Shown in pieces: positions 37,222 to 46,575 of a stretch of 64,000 bases of DNA. The translations under genes were made by a program, and so were the position numbers. Every line of letters starts with the position of its first letter. Within the stretch, counting starts at the first letter, position 1. The stretch comes from Salipaludibacillus daqingensis (GTDB taxonomy: Bacteria > Bacillota > Bacilli > Bacillales > Salisediminibacteriaceae): the NCBI RefSeq assembly GCF_029891575.1, contig NZ_JARZHF010000011.1, positions 62,001 through 126,000 on the forward strand, written 5' to 3'. Below the pieces are notes generated by a model. The model was given only the letters and a program-made list of their open reading frames with translations, was not told where the DNA came from and ran no database searches.

Positions 37222-38694
37222 TTATAATTCCGTCATTTTTTTACGAATCCATTCATCAAGCCACTCTTGCTGTTCACCTGGGTTCATCACAATAGCTCCC
37301 ATTCGGTGTTGTTCTTGATAGTCCTCATTAAAAAATTTCGGGATGTATTGACCATCTTGCCAAGGAGTCATAACATAAACTTCCCGCACTGCTCGACTAC
37401 CCGATTTCTTTGACAAAATGCCATCTCTATACTTGTGCATTTCTCCAATTGCGTTCGACAAGTTCGCAGGGACTCGATACTTAGGGTCAAAGACAACCAT
37501 CTCCTTCGATCCTTCAAGGACAATATCAGGAATCATCCGATGAGTATATGTAAAGAACAAAGGAGAATTTCCTTGATATACTCGCTGAAAATAAAGTTTC
37601 CATCCATTATTAAGTGAAACTTTGCTTTGATGATTCACCGATAAATCAAGAAAAATCCCATCATTTTCTATGCGGTATAAGGAAGATGTGTCTTGCAATA
37701 AGCCTGACTTACGACAAGATTTCATCACTTGGAAGTAACACCACATTTCATAGAGGTCGAACGTATTCTTCAAGGGTATAGAATATCCAAATCCAACATG
37801 AAGTTGGCCATGTCGAAATAACCTTTCAAACCATTGATAGATTAACTTGTATGTTGGATGTTTTCTAAAGACTTGTGTAATTACTCGACTCCCTGTTAAT
37901 TCACTTACTTCTCTAAGAAAGGTATGGCTTAACCAATATCTGACTCTTGCTAACAAACGATTTGCTTCTGTTTCAACCTCTTTATAACCACACTCATAGT
38001 AACGAAGTAAAAGTTGCTCTAATTGCCTTAACTGACTTTTAATCAGCCTGTTTTCATAGACATCAATATTTTCTTCTCGAATGGATGTCTTAAGTTGCTC
38101 TGGAACGCCCTCCTGGTTACCTTTCCCATATGTCTGTTCTAACCATCTTTCTGTCTGTGGAGACAAACTTTTGACCGTCTCTCTTCGAACGAATTCCGTA
38201 CGATTATGAAGAACGCGTAAGGGACGTTGAACGAGCTTCCCCATCAATAAGCTTAAATTGGAAAACGTCGTGATAATATATTGCCATTGAGACCACGACA
38301 TATCTCGCTGGAAACCAGAATGCTCTAGTGTTCTGGTAGATCCTGCATATTGGAAACAAACAGCAGCTTCTTGGAGAATCTCGATGAGCATTTGATCATA
38401 TTGCGTTTCGGTCATCTTTCTCGAATCAGGATAAAGATACATCCTATACTCTTCATCATCGACTGAGAAAGTAATTTCTCCTGATTGAAAAGGGGTGACG
38501 ATGCTTCCTGTCAATCCATCATCCACCATTTGATACGTAAGTGGTATGTTAGCAAAACGAAGATCATTCGCTCTTTTCCTAGATAGGTGCCATTCGTACG
38601 TTGCTCCTTCCATGAGATAAGATTCATTAAGAGGAATCCATTCTTCTCCCGGAACTCGGATCATGACATCATCGCCAATACTGCGTTGCGCCAT
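37222..38694 (-). CDS. McrC-like nuclease, DUF2357 with PD-(D/E)XK domain
   Basis: A 490-residue partner of the AAA+ gene. The N-terminal half fits the DUF2357 domain of McrC homologues. The C-terminal part holds the nuclease: MIPDIVLEGSKEMVVFDPKYR (about residues 401-421) gives the P-D...D-X-K active site, and GEMHKYRDGIL is the following helix motif. Such proteins cut DNA or RNA when bound to a McrB-type NTPase in modification-dependent (type IV) restriction; some DUF2357 relatives are in RNA-linked CoCoNuT systems, but no coiled-coil extension is seen. It overlaps the ATPase gene by 26 bp, with AAGGAG upstream. Confidence 0.75.
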   Translation of the reverse strand: MAQRSIGDDVMIRVPGEEWIPLNESYLMEGATYEWHLSRKRANDLRFANIPLTYQMVDDGLTGSIVTPFQSGEITFSVDDEEYRMYLYPDSRKMTETQYDQMLIEILQEAAVCFQYAGSTRTLEHSGFQRDMSWSQWQYIITTFSNLSLLMGKLVQRPLRVLHNRTEFVRRETVKSLSPQTERWLEQTYGKGNQEGVPEQLKTSIREENIDVYENRLIKSQLRQLEQLLLRYYECGYKEVETEANRLLARVRYWLSHTFLREVSELTGSRVITQVFRKHPTYKLIYQWFERLFRHGQLHVGFGYSIPLKNTFDLYEMWCYFQVMKSCRKSGLLQDTSSLYRIENDGIFLDLSVNHQSKVSLNNGWKLYFQRVYQGNSPLFFTYTHRMIPDIVLEGSKEMVVFDPKYRVPANLSNAIGEMHKYRDGILSKKSGSRAVREVYVMTPWQDGQYIPKFFNEDYQEQHRMGAIVMNPGEQQEWLDEWIRKKMTEL

Positions 38695-40915
38695 AACGGT
38701 CTAACTCCTTCTGCATTCTCGTTAAATCCACTAACGATCCTGCCTCATTTCCTAGTTTTTTTCGAATTAAATCTATCAATTCTTGGAAAAGTGGGGCTAT
38801 TCGTTCATCTCCTTTGATTTTCGGAAGAACTTTCTCTCTAATGACAACATCTAATGCCTCTTCACGACCCATCTGATAGTCAAAGTCTAACTCCATATTT
38901 CTCATCAGCTTTCGGACCATTTCATTCATAGAACGATAACCGAAATGAAGATCATAAGGTAATAGTACATGATGGATCTCCTTAAGCAGACTGAATTCAC
39001 CCTGAAGCTTTTCTCGAGTTGTCTGACTAACAGACTGCCAATATGGATCAAAGTTCACATCAGATAATGTCATCACAAAGGCTCTATCCAACACTTTATC
39101 TGATATAGAGTGCGTTGTTTCATCCACATTGATCGTTCCAACAATATACACATTCGGAGGAATCGTAATCGTTTGAGGAACGTCAACAACATCGTTCCTG
39201 TCATGAAGAGGGATCGATTTTTGTGATTCGACGGCGCTTAAATAGTCACTTAAGTAATATTCCACCCGAGCTAAATTCATCTCATCCAAAAGAATGAAGT
39301 GGGGCTTATCTCTTTCCTGACGGGCTTTAAGAATCATTCGCAAAAATTCAGGCATAACGTACCTTTTGTCAAAAGAACTATAATAACCGAACAACGCCGT
39401 AGCATCCATCCAATCTGGTCTCACAGGGATAATCGTTAAATAAGGATTGGTCTCTTCTATTGAAAGATCAAACACCGCATTGGCGTACAACTTAGCTAAC
39501 TGCGTTTTACCCGTTCCAGATATTCCACTCAAAATCACAAAGTGCTTGTCCTCTAAAGCCGTTAAATTTAGGTGGAAATCTCGAATGACGGACGTCTGAA
39601 AAGTTAACTTAGACGTTTTAACGTGTTCAATAATCGCAGAAAAATCAAAGTTACTTTCAAGTTGAGTGGATTGCTCACCTTCTTCGTCTTCTCCTTCAGT
39701 CAAGGTGCCTTCCTTTTCTCCTTCTGGCAAAACTAATTTCTCACTCACATGAGCAAAAATTAGTGCCGCCATTGCTAACCTTGACTTTACAAGATCTGCT
39801 TCTTCTTCAAATCGTTCACGGTCATTGTCATACGTACCTGGTGAATAGCGACTATCGGATGTTTCAATGCCAAGCTCATTCAAATGTTGGAAGGCCTTTT
39901 TTAAAATTTGTTGATTATTTAATGTATGAGTAGCAAACGTTTTATGAATCCACCATGTCGTTTTCCCATCCCCGACTAGATCACGTATTTTTGCCCACAT
40001 ATGATTATGACCATCGATGATGACAGCTAGTCGATGTGGGTATACGGTGTTATATTTATCAGAAAAGGCATGAAAGCTCATGATCCCTTTCACGACCAGT
40101 TGTTCCTGATCATACAGATAAAAAGACTGTTTATGGCCTTCATTTTTATTACGTTCCATTTCTCCATACTCAATTTTGTAGGCGTGTCCTAATAAAGAGA
40201 CTTCCTTGCTCTCATTCTCTTTCATTAGTAAGGAAAAGATATTGTTCGTTTGGAATGATACAGATCGCTCTTCATCAATAAAACGGTAAATAGGCGATAA
40301 CTGATCAAATAAATCTTTTAGTTCCTCCATCAAGACCTCTTCGGTTAGCTCTCCCGTAAGTGGACGATCGATACCAAAATAAAACGGTGGTCTTTTAGCT
40401 GGTTTTACATATGATTGAACCGTTTTAGACAATTCGTCTTTAGGGATTTCCGTTTTTCCGTTATTAGGTTGTTTAACATATGTATGAATAGATTTCGGTA
40501 ATTGAATAATCAACTGGTCAAGCTTTTTACTCTGTAAAGCTGCCCAAAGAGGATAAAATGCTGTTTCCACATACATTCTGTAAGAGTGGTCTATTCCATT
40601 GAATTCGAGAGTGAGGACATTCACTTCGTCCTCGTAAACCTTCTTTTGCAATTTAATAAAATACTTTCGACCAATATTCGTATCTTTTTTAGATTCGGCG
40701 TATTTGGGGTTTTGCGAATCATGGTACGTTGTTCTTAATGTGACACCATAACTTTTTATTTCATAAACATCATTCACATCTCTATTTTGTTCAAATTCTT
40801 CTTTCAATCTACTGAAAAGCTCTTGCATGTGAGGCTCAATATGATCCAATACTTTCCGACAACGTTCTGTCGTATCATCAATATTAAATAACTCTTGATA
40901 CCGATCAAGTTTCAT
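38669..40915 (-). CDS. McrB-like AAA+ NTPase
   Basis: A 748-residue protein. The N-terminal about 430 residues are a target-recognition region without a clear known motif, ending in an acidic linker (GEDEEGEQ). The AAA+ domain has Walker A LSGISGTGKTQLAKLYA (about 462-478), Walker B HFILLDEMNLARVEYYLSDYL and the McrB-type signature GTINVDETTHSISDKVLDRAF in place of MNTAD. It should form hexamers that drive the DUF2357 nuclease. ATG 40915 follows GGAGGGAAAA; the start at 40930 overlaps that site. The recognised modification or ligand is unknown. Confidence 0.8.
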   Translation of the reverse strand: MKLDRYQELFNIDDTTERCRKVLDHIEPHMQELFSRLKEEFEQNRDVNDVYEIKSYGVTLRTTYHDSQNPKYAESKKDTNIGRKYFIKLQKKVYEDEVNVLTLEFNGIDHSYRMYVETAFYPLWAALQSKKLDQLIIQLPKSIHTYVKQPNNGKTEIPKDELSKTVQSYVKPAKRPPFYFGIDRPLTGELTEEVLMEELKDLFDQLSPIYRFIDEERSVSFQTNNIFSLLMKENESKEVSLLGHAYKIEYGEMERNKNEGHKQSFYLYDQEQLVVKGIMSFHAFSDKYNTVYPHRLAVIIDGHNHMWAKIRDLVGDGKTTWWIHKTFATHTLNNQQILKKAFQHLNELGIETSDSRYSPGTYDNDRERFEEEADLVKSRLAMAALIFAHVSEKLVLPEGEKEGTLTEGEDEEGEQSTQLESNFDFSAIIEHVKTSKLTFQTSVIRDFHLNLTALEDKHFVILSGISGTGKTQLAKLYANAVFDLSIEETNPYLTIIPVRPDWMDATALFGYYSSFDKRYVMPEFLRMILKARQERDKPHFILLDEMNLARVEYYLSDYLSAVESQKSIPLHDRNDVVDVPQTITIPPNVYIVGTINVDETTHSISDKVLDRAFVMTLSDVNFDPYWQSVSQTTREKLQGEFSLLKEIHHVLLPYDLHFGYRSMNEMVRKLMRNMELDFDYQMGREEALDVVIREKVLPKIKGDERIAPLFQELIDLIRKKLGNEAGSLVDLTRMQKELDRYGATQYWR

Positions 40916-40930
40916 AAATTTTCCCTCCAT

Positions 40931-41031
40931 TAGTAAACTTTTGCCTTAAGGAATATTTTACTAGTACATGAAAAAGATTGCTATAATATTAGTAAACTAG
41001 TCCTAAGAAAAAACTTAATTAATAGTAAACT
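40931..41031. promoter_or_regulatory. Promoter region of the McrB-like operon with TAGTAAACT repeats
   Basis: TAGTAAACT occurs three times in the same orientation, at 40931-40939, 40990-40998 and 41023-41031, and CTAGTAAAA-type inverted matches lie at 40957-40965. These could be binding sites of a regulator of the defence operon. A TATAAT-like CTATAATATT lies within. Confidence 0.45.
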
Positions 41032-41216
41032 CTATTGTAAAATTTCTAACCTTTTCCTCGTCAATTTACAACGAATGAAAAAAATAGATCTTATCCTTCT
41101 GACATTTCGTAAGATCTTAATAAATGAAAAGAAGAAATGATCTACATAGAAATTTGGTCTCACTAAAAAATATACCTTTGTTATAATAACTAATAAAGAC
41201 AAATTAGGAGGAATGT

Positions 41217-41393
41217 ATGGGGTTATTTGATATTTTCAAGAAGAAGAAAAATGTAAAGCCTGAACAAAAGCAAAGAGCGACCAATTCTCATAAACAAATG
41301 AGGTCCAGTGAACAAGTGGCTTCTAGAAAGGGAGAATTATCATCCCTTTACGAGAATGGGTTCTATTCTAAACTAATGACCCACATAAAGTAA
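41217..41393 (+). CDS. Small basic protein, 58 residues
   Basis: Begins MGLFDIFKKKKNVKPEQKQR, a common N-terminus of much longer bacterial proteins, then ends at 58 residues with ...YSKLMTHIK. AGGAGG lies six bases before the ATG and a terminator follows eight bases after the stop. It may be a real short gene or the truncated start of a larger one. Function unknown. The 41032-41216 stretch upstream shows nothing else. Confidence 0.5.
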   Translation: MGLFDIFKKKKNVKPEQKQRATNSHKQMRSSEQVASRKGELSSLYENGFYSKLMTHIK

Positions 41394-41401
41394 GAGTATT
41401 A

Positions 41402-41437
41402 GAAACGGCTGCACTCATAGGAGTACAACCGTTTTTT
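41402..41437 (+). terminator. Terminator of the 58-residue gene
   Basis: AAACGG...CCGTTTTTT with a paired inner part around CACTC/GAGT and a T-run on the plus strand. Confidence 0.65.
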
Positions 41438-41461
41438 GTATGGTCTCGATTTAGCGATATG

Positions 41462-42709
41462 CTATTGCGCTTTCTGCAGGCCTTGGACTTTCACTGCATT
41501 TTTCCCATAGGTCAGCCTTCTCCATAGCCACTCCATCGGTCCAAACCGGAATCGCTTCATCCAATAATAACTGTAGACAATTTGCAGGGAGTAGATACCT
41601 ACTGTCATTAAAATGCCTCCGAAAGGCCCAATACTTCCGAATAAGCCGAGCCCGTAGCCGTAGAAAATCGTCGTGCAAAGGAGTGTCTGCATGAGATAGT
41701 TCGTCAGCGCCATTTTACCGACTGGCTGTAAAAATGTCGTTGCTTTTACCAAACGGTTTTTGTTTTGGAGAAGTAACAAAATACTCATGACATAGAAGAT
41801 ACTAATCGAAGGTCCACTGATGAAAAGCCCTCCATACTTGACGAAATACCATGGAGAATCAGCCCCATCAATGAAAAGCTTTCCTAAGCTTGCAAGGATT
41901 AAGCCTAGCACACCTACCATTAACATTCTTTTTGCAATTCGACGGATTCTGCCAAGATTGTCTACCGTATTCGTAAAAATTCCAGTTTTCCAAAAATACA
42001 TTCCAAAGAAAAACATCGTTAGAATAACGCCGAAAAGAAAAATATTGCCAACAGCAATGATTGAAATATCATTGATTCGTTGCTGTAGAATTTCAACGAA
42101 CGTACCTTGACTATATACTTCTGCGATGCGATTAACTTCGTTTTCCATTAATGCCTGTTGCTCTGAGTTGGTCTCTATTTGAGCAAAAAACATGAAAGAA
42201 GCCATGAGCATAAAGAAAGTGACAATAATACTCCAAGTAATAATCGCTGCCTTCTTTAAGGAACGAGGCTGTTTCCCCTTCATAAAAAATAAAAGAAAGC
42301 CAAGCACGGCATAGAAAGTCAAAATATCCCCATACCAGAAAAAGAAAATATGAATAAGACCAAACATGAGTAGTACGAGAAGACGACGTTTAAAAAACTT
42401 CTTTACGTCAATCCCCTTTTCTTCTCCCCGTTCCATAAACAAAAGGAACCCAATACCGAATAACATGGAAAACATAGAAACGAATTTAACTTCTGCAAAA
42501 ATAAAGATAAACCATGTGCTTACGGTGTCGAGCAGATTATTGCTACTAAAAGAGCTACCGAGCATTTCCGCTTGAATGGCAGGTGTGGAGAAAAATCTCA
42601 TGTTGACAAGTAAAATACCAAAAAGTGCGAAAGCCCTAATAATATCAAGGGTGACAATTCGCTCATCTGCTGCAGTAGGAACAAAATGATGCTGTTTCGG
42701 TTGCTGCAT
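41462..42709 (-). CDS. DUF418 family membrane protein
   Basis: A 415-residue protein with about ten hydrophobic segments. RIVTLDIIRAFALFGILLVNM opens the family; FSMLFGIGFLLFMERG and the C-terminal YYWMKRFRFGPMEWLWRRLTYG are the DUF418/YeiB signatures. Members relate to acyltransferase-like membrane proteins and their role is unknown. ATG 42709 follows AGAGGGGG; the frame's 38-residue extension to 42823 has no site. Single gene. Confidence 0.85.
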   Translation of the reverse strand: MQQPKQHHFVPTAADERIVTLDIIRAFALFGILLVNMRFFSTPAIQAEMLGSSFSSNNLLDTVSTWFIFIFAEVKFVSMFSMLFGIGFLLFMERGEEKGIDVKKFFKRRLLVLLMFGLIHIFFFWYGDILTFYAVLGFLLFFMKGKQPRSLKKAAIITWSIIVTFFMLMASFMFFAQIETNSEQQALMENEVNRIAEVYSQGTFVEILQQRINDISIIAVGNIFLFGVILTMFFFGMYFWKTGIFTNTVDNLGRIRRIAKRMLMVGVLGLILASLGKLFIDGADSPWYFVKYGGLFISGPSISIFYVMSILLLLQNKNRLVKATTFLQPVGKMALTNYLMQTLLCTTIFYGYGLGLFGSIGPFGGILMTVGIYSLQIVYSYYWMKRFRFGPMEWLWRRLTYGKNAVKVQGLQKAQ

Positions 42710-42979
42710 AGTGTTTCCCCCTCTCGAAATACTTTTCAAGACAATTTTACTATAATTTGATATAGCAAAAAGGGAGGAAATAAGTCTTTTATATGACAGA
42801 ATAAGAGCTGCAAAGCCTGACACGGCAACTTTTGGAGCATTGGGGTATTAAAAAAAAACGAAGAAGAGTTATATGATAAAATCAATCATTTTCATCATTC
42901 ACTTTTTAACAAAGCAAACACTTTCAGAATAACAGTTATACCTTTTAAAGAATTGATTTATTAACTTTGGTGTTGATTT

Positions 42980-43115
42980 TCGCTTCAGGATGCTCGCTTT
43001 TCGCGGGCAACGCTTCAGCCTCCTCGTTCCTGCGGGGTCTTCTGCTGCTCCTGCGGTTACTCGTCGCATGAAGAGCTTTTGTTGTTTTTCCGGCAGGAGT
43101 CTAGCTGCTTTCGCT
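42980..43115. repeat. GC-rich palindromic intergenic repeat
   Basis: GATGCTCGCTTTTCGCGGGC, then GCTTCAGCCTCCTCG, CCTGCGGGGTCTTC and GGCAGGAGTCTAGCTGC. This resembles a dispersed GC-rich repeat I recall from Bacillaceae intergenic regions. It stands out from the A/T-rich surroundings in the 526-bp gap between the DUF418 and amidohydrolase genes. Confidence 0.45.
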
Positions 43116-43235
43116 ACTAACAACGCTATTATCACGTTGTTTCATTAAATTTTAAGCATCGCTCTTTCCAGGCGATGGAACCACGTGCTGGTTCTAATAT
43201 TTTTAGAAGTCCTTTCTTTAAAACTAGAATTTTAG

Positions 43236-44285
43236 TTAAATATTCAATAGTGTCTTTGCATTACGAGAAAATATATTTGTTCTATCTTCCTCATTTGTAC
43301 TTGATCGCAATACAGAAAGTATAGAAAAGGCATGATTAAAAAACGGATAATCCGTACCAAACAAAAGTCTACTACTCCCAATCTCTGTAATTAACCTTTT
43401 GATATTTTGGGCGGGTTGTGTACTTATATCGGTGTAGGTGTTGGGATGCTTTTTCATAAGAGCAATTAAGTCCTCTATTTCAAACATCGCAGCATGAGCA
43501 AAAATAAAAGGGGTTTTAGGAATTTCTTTTAATACTGCGTAAAATTTTGAAACCTGTTGCAATTGCTGCTCCATTTTTTGTTTTTTAGTTAAAACTCTAG
43601 TAGCCATAAACTCCTCTTTTAACACACCACTACAAGATAGGATCGGTAAGTTTGTTTCCGCCAATCGCTTAATTAATTGGATTGTAGCACGATCATCAAT
43701 TGGATAATTTGCAACATGCGGATTAAGCTTCCACCCTTTTATGTCTAAATTTAAATATTGTCCAATCTTATCCTCAATATTTTCATCTTGAGGATGAATG
43801 GCTCCAAACGTCAGGAATTGTTTATTCTGTTGAATAATATCATTCATTTCCGCTGCTGAATTTTTATTTGGTGGATTAATTTGCATCACAACCGCTTTGC
43901 TAATATTATTTCGCTGCATATCTCTCCAGGTTCTTTCAGGGGTGGCTTTTCTAACAACCAATCCGCCTAACTGAAGCATTTTTCTAGCTTGAATACCGTC
44001 AGAACTTGCTAGTGTTGCTGGATAACGGGTAAAAGAAATTTGAGTTAAGTCAAACATCTTTAATGAAAATGGAAAGCAGCTTTCCTTAAAAAAGGATGCA
44101 TTCATATCCTGCTTCTCTTTTTTTAATAATGCAGGAAAAAGAGCCTTTAACCCCGCAAACATATGGCAGTGAAAATCAATGATTTCGTAAGACTTTACAT
44201 ATTTTTCGTTCATGACGAAATCACCAAATTCCGATATCTCTAGCTCTGGATACTCATCAAGGACCTCCTGCTTCGTTTTATACAT
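43236..44285 (-). CDS. Amidohydrolase (amidohydrolase-2 type) family protein
   Basis: A 349-residue TIM-barrel metal hydrolase. DFHCHMF (about residues 38-44) gives the first metal histidines, FIFAHAAMFEIEDL the later His, and RLLFGTDYPFFNHAF the catalytic Asp, all in the order of the ACMSD/amidohydrolase-2 family. Such enzymes hydrolyse or decarboxylate small aromatic acids or lactones; substrate unknown. It overlaps the preceding hydrolase gene by 8 bp, with GGAGGGG before ATG 44285, so the two form an operon. Confidence 0.75.
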   Translation of the reverse strand: MYKTKQEVLDEYPELEISEFGDFVMNEKYVKSYEIIDFHCHMFAGLKALFPALLKKEKQDMNASFFKESCFPFSLKMFDLTQISFTRYPATLASSDGIQARKMLQLGGLVVRKATPERTWRDMQRNNISKAVVMQINPPNKNSAAEMNDIIQQNKQFLTFGAIHPQDENIEDKIGQYLNLDIKGWKLNPHVANYPIDDRATIQLIKRLAETNLPILSCSGVLKEEFMATRVLTKKQKMEQQLQQVSKFYAVLKEIPKTPFIFAHAAMFEIEDLIALMKKHPNTYTDISTQPAQNIKRLITEIGSSRLLFGTDYPFFNHAFSILSVLRSSTNEEDRTNIFSRNAKTLLNI

Positions 44286-45336
44286 TTTGTTCCCCTCCAT
44301 CCATTACTTTTTCCATGATATATATAACCTTATCTTTTACTGCATTCATTTCGGAAATAAGCCCTATATGTCCAGCCTCATAATCTATCTCATACACACA
44401 GTTAAATTTTTCTCGCAATTCTTTTACTGTATCAAATTTCACTAACTTATCATAAATTCCCCCTATAGAAACAGTCTGTTCTGGTGAAACAAGCGGATGG
44501 TAGTGCGTTAGTTGTATAGGAGAATACAGACGTTCAAAATCAAGTCCTTTTTTTATCCATTTCTCTCTTTTTTCTGCTAAACCAGGACATATCGTAAGTT
44601 CCTTTAACGTTCTTGGAAGTCTAGCTCCTGCCTGCCCAATAATATATAAATTGGCTCTAGCATCACATACTCCTAAGAAGGAGGTGATAAATCCACCTAA
44701 GCTAAATCCGCCCACCATAACCTTTTTATCTCTTTCTTTTACATAAGATAATACTTGAGAAACATCATGAACCGCTTGTCTTATCCCTTCAATAGTTATA
44801 AGCGGAGATGAATCAAACAAATAACAGCCTGAATAGGGCTGGTTTTTGGGGCTCCTCAACATATGATAAGGTAAGTGAACCGCAATAATTTCTAAATTCG
44901 GAAACTTCCTCAAAATTCTTGGGAATAAGTATTTTATTTCATTTTCATAGCTTCTCTCCGAAAAACCGTGGAGATAGATAAAACTATTCTGTGGAGGTAT
45001 TTTAGAACTACGATCACTAACATGTTCATAAACAATTTGATTATTATCTGGAAAAGATTCATAAAAGGATTGGAGCTCTTTGATAGGTTTGTAGCTAGAA
45101 GGCATAGTCAGCGTTTGAATGTGAAGGTTCTTTTTGAAACAAGTATTAATGACTTTAGGTACTGTGAAACTCTCACTATTATTAAATATCTGTACATTTG
45201 AATAGATCGCTTGAACACTTTCCTCATCTACTTCATTAACATCACGAAAAATTTCATCCATTGCTCTTTTTTTATTAATAGCTTTAAAAAACTCAGTACC
45301 TGTATACTCTACTAAGTTGGATAAAATTTTATTCAA
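44278..45336 (-). CDS. Alpha/beta hydrolase, ABHD18-like
   Basis: A 352-residue hydrolase. NSFIYLHGFSERSYENE is the oxyanion segment, VMVGGFSLGGFITSFLG carries the nucleophilic Ser (about residue 213), GGIYDKLVKFD the Asp and EAGHIGLISE the His. The length and the helical N-terminus (about 100 residues) before the fold resemble ABHD18-type proteins. Together with the downstream amidohydrolase it may process one compound in two steps; that is an inference. AGGAGGGGG precedes ATG 45336. Confidence 0.65.
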   Translation of the reverse strand: MNKILSNLVEYTGTEFFKAINKKRAMDEIFRDVNEVDEESVQAIYSNVQIFNNSESFTVPKVINTCFKKNLHIQTLTMPSSYKPIKELQSFYESFPDNNQIVYEHVSDRSSKIPPQNSFIYLHGFSERSYENEIKYLFPRILRKFPNLEIIAVHLPYHMLRSPKNQPYSGCYLFDSSPLITIEGIRQAVHDVSQVLSYVKERDKKVMVGGFSLGGFITSFLGVCDARANLYIIGQAGARLPRTLKELTICPGLAEKREKWIKKGLDFERLYSPIQLTHYHPLVSPEQTVSIGGIYDKLVKFDTVKELREKFNCVYEIDYEAGHIGLISEMNAVKDKVIYIMEKVMDGGEQNV

Positions 45337-45528
45337 GATACCCCCTCCTTAACTTTTCCAGAACTAATCAACAATTACTATTGGCTAATTCTGCCTCATT
45401 ACTTCAAGTGCACTATTTCACAAATACAATTATATTTTATCATAAATATCACGTTTAGAACTCGTTAGGTTATTTCATAGTTCATTTTCTTATGACGCAG
45501 TATTAGTCTACTACGCACTAGAAGAGTT

Positions 45529-45562
45529 ACTCCTCAGTCTGGCATGATTGAGGAGTATTTTT
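45529..45562 (+). terminator. Orphan plus-strand terminator hairpin
   Basis: ACTCCTCA (45529-45536) pairs with TGAGGAGT (45549-45556), followed by ATTTTT. No plus-strand gene ends nearby; the 314-bp gap otherwise shows nothing. Confidence 0.4.
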
Positions 45563-45650
45563 AAAACACCGCTTCTATATGGTGAGTGTATAACATCACA
45601 TCCGTCGATTTCCCCGCTTAATATCAACTTCTATCACTGTTATAACAATA

Positions 45651-46055
45651 CTATTCTCGCGGCATCAGATTTACCAACTTCTCCACAGCCGGCAAATCTG
45701 CTGGTGCCCACTCAATTGTCCTCAACTCTCCCGGAGAAAGCCACGCTATTTTCTCATGTTCCGTTAGTGTCGGCTCTCCTTCAATTAACATAGCGTAAAA
45801 CGTTGTCAATTCAACGATACCGAAGTCATACTCATATATCGTCCGTTTCAATTGATCTCCTACCTCAACTTGACAACGCATCTCTTCATAAATTTCTCTC
45901 TTCAAAGCTTCTTCAGGGCTCTCCTCAGATTCTACCTTTCCACCTGGGAACTCCCACATCAACGGTAATATCCTATCTTCTGATCCTCGATGTGCACAAA
46001 GGATTTTTCCACCTTCCATGATCACAGTACCTACAACATGAATCACTTTTTTCAT
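45651..46055 (-). CDS. MutT-like (d)NTP pyrophosphohydrolase, copy 1
   Basis: A 134-residue Nudix enzyme. The Nudix box is WEFPGGKVESEESPEEALKREIYEEMRC (about residues 33-60), and the N-terminal HVVGTVIMEGGKILCAHRG is MutT-like. Members clean oxidised or unusual nucleoside triphosphates such as 8-oxo-dGTP. It is a near-duplicate of the gene at 51307, in protein and DNA, including the sequence just upstream of the start. GTGGAGG precedes ATG 46055. No partner gene adjoins this copy, so it is likely the secondary copy. Confidence 0.8.
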   Translation of the reverse strand: MKKVIHVVGTVIMEGGKILCAHRGSEDRILPLMWEFPGGKVESEESPEEALKREIYEEMRCQVEVGDQLKRTIYEYDFGIVELTTFYAMLIEGEPTLTEHEKIAWLSPGELRTIEWAPADLPAVEKLVNLMPRE

Positions 46056-46239
46056 AACATCCTCCACTTCCATTCAACACGAGCAAAGCAATATAAGCTT
46101 CAGATGAAAACATTGAACAATGGTCTTCCAAGCAAAAAGTAATCACCGTCTATCAATTCCATTATTGGCGTAATAAATTTAAAAAGTAAGCGTCATATAA
46201 AAGCCTCTCTCAAAAAAAACTTAAATCCAAGAATTTTCG

Positions 46240-46339
46240 TTAAGTGCCAGGCGCCAGCCGTTAATATTCTTTACTTACATATATATTATCAACGACTTAT
46301 TCGACATATTTCGAGGAGTGACTAGGCACCAGGCACTAA
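46240..46339. repeat. GTGCC/GGCAC inverted-repeat element, family C
   Basis: About 100 bp bounded by TTAAGTGCCAGGCGCC (46240-46255) and GGCACCAGGCACTAA (46325-46339), inverted with a few mismatches. A shorter relative lies at 55379. Such GTGCC/GGCAC ends recur in Bacillaceae intergenic DNA. The remainder of the 520-bp gap (46056-46575) is featureless. Confidence 0.5.
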
Positions 46340-46575
46340 TGTCTGTTAGCCCATTAATTGAGTTTGTAAGTATTAGAGACGCATAATGATCGCGCGTTCA
46401 CTCTCAGCCATACCATATCAATTCAACCTCTCCCCTCGAAATGGTAATATCGAATTATTCCAGTAATAAACGTTATACATATCATTCAATGTATTTAAAA
46501 GGGAGCTTCTTTATTCCATTAAAACGCCCATTTCTGGAACATCTATTAGCTAGTTTAAATAGTATTGATGAACAA

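Noticed and set aside
37222-40915. CoCoNuT system with RNA targeting
   Set aside because: The DUF2357/McrB pair is related, but no coiled-coil fusion, helicase partner or CARF-like component is seen in the two proteins.
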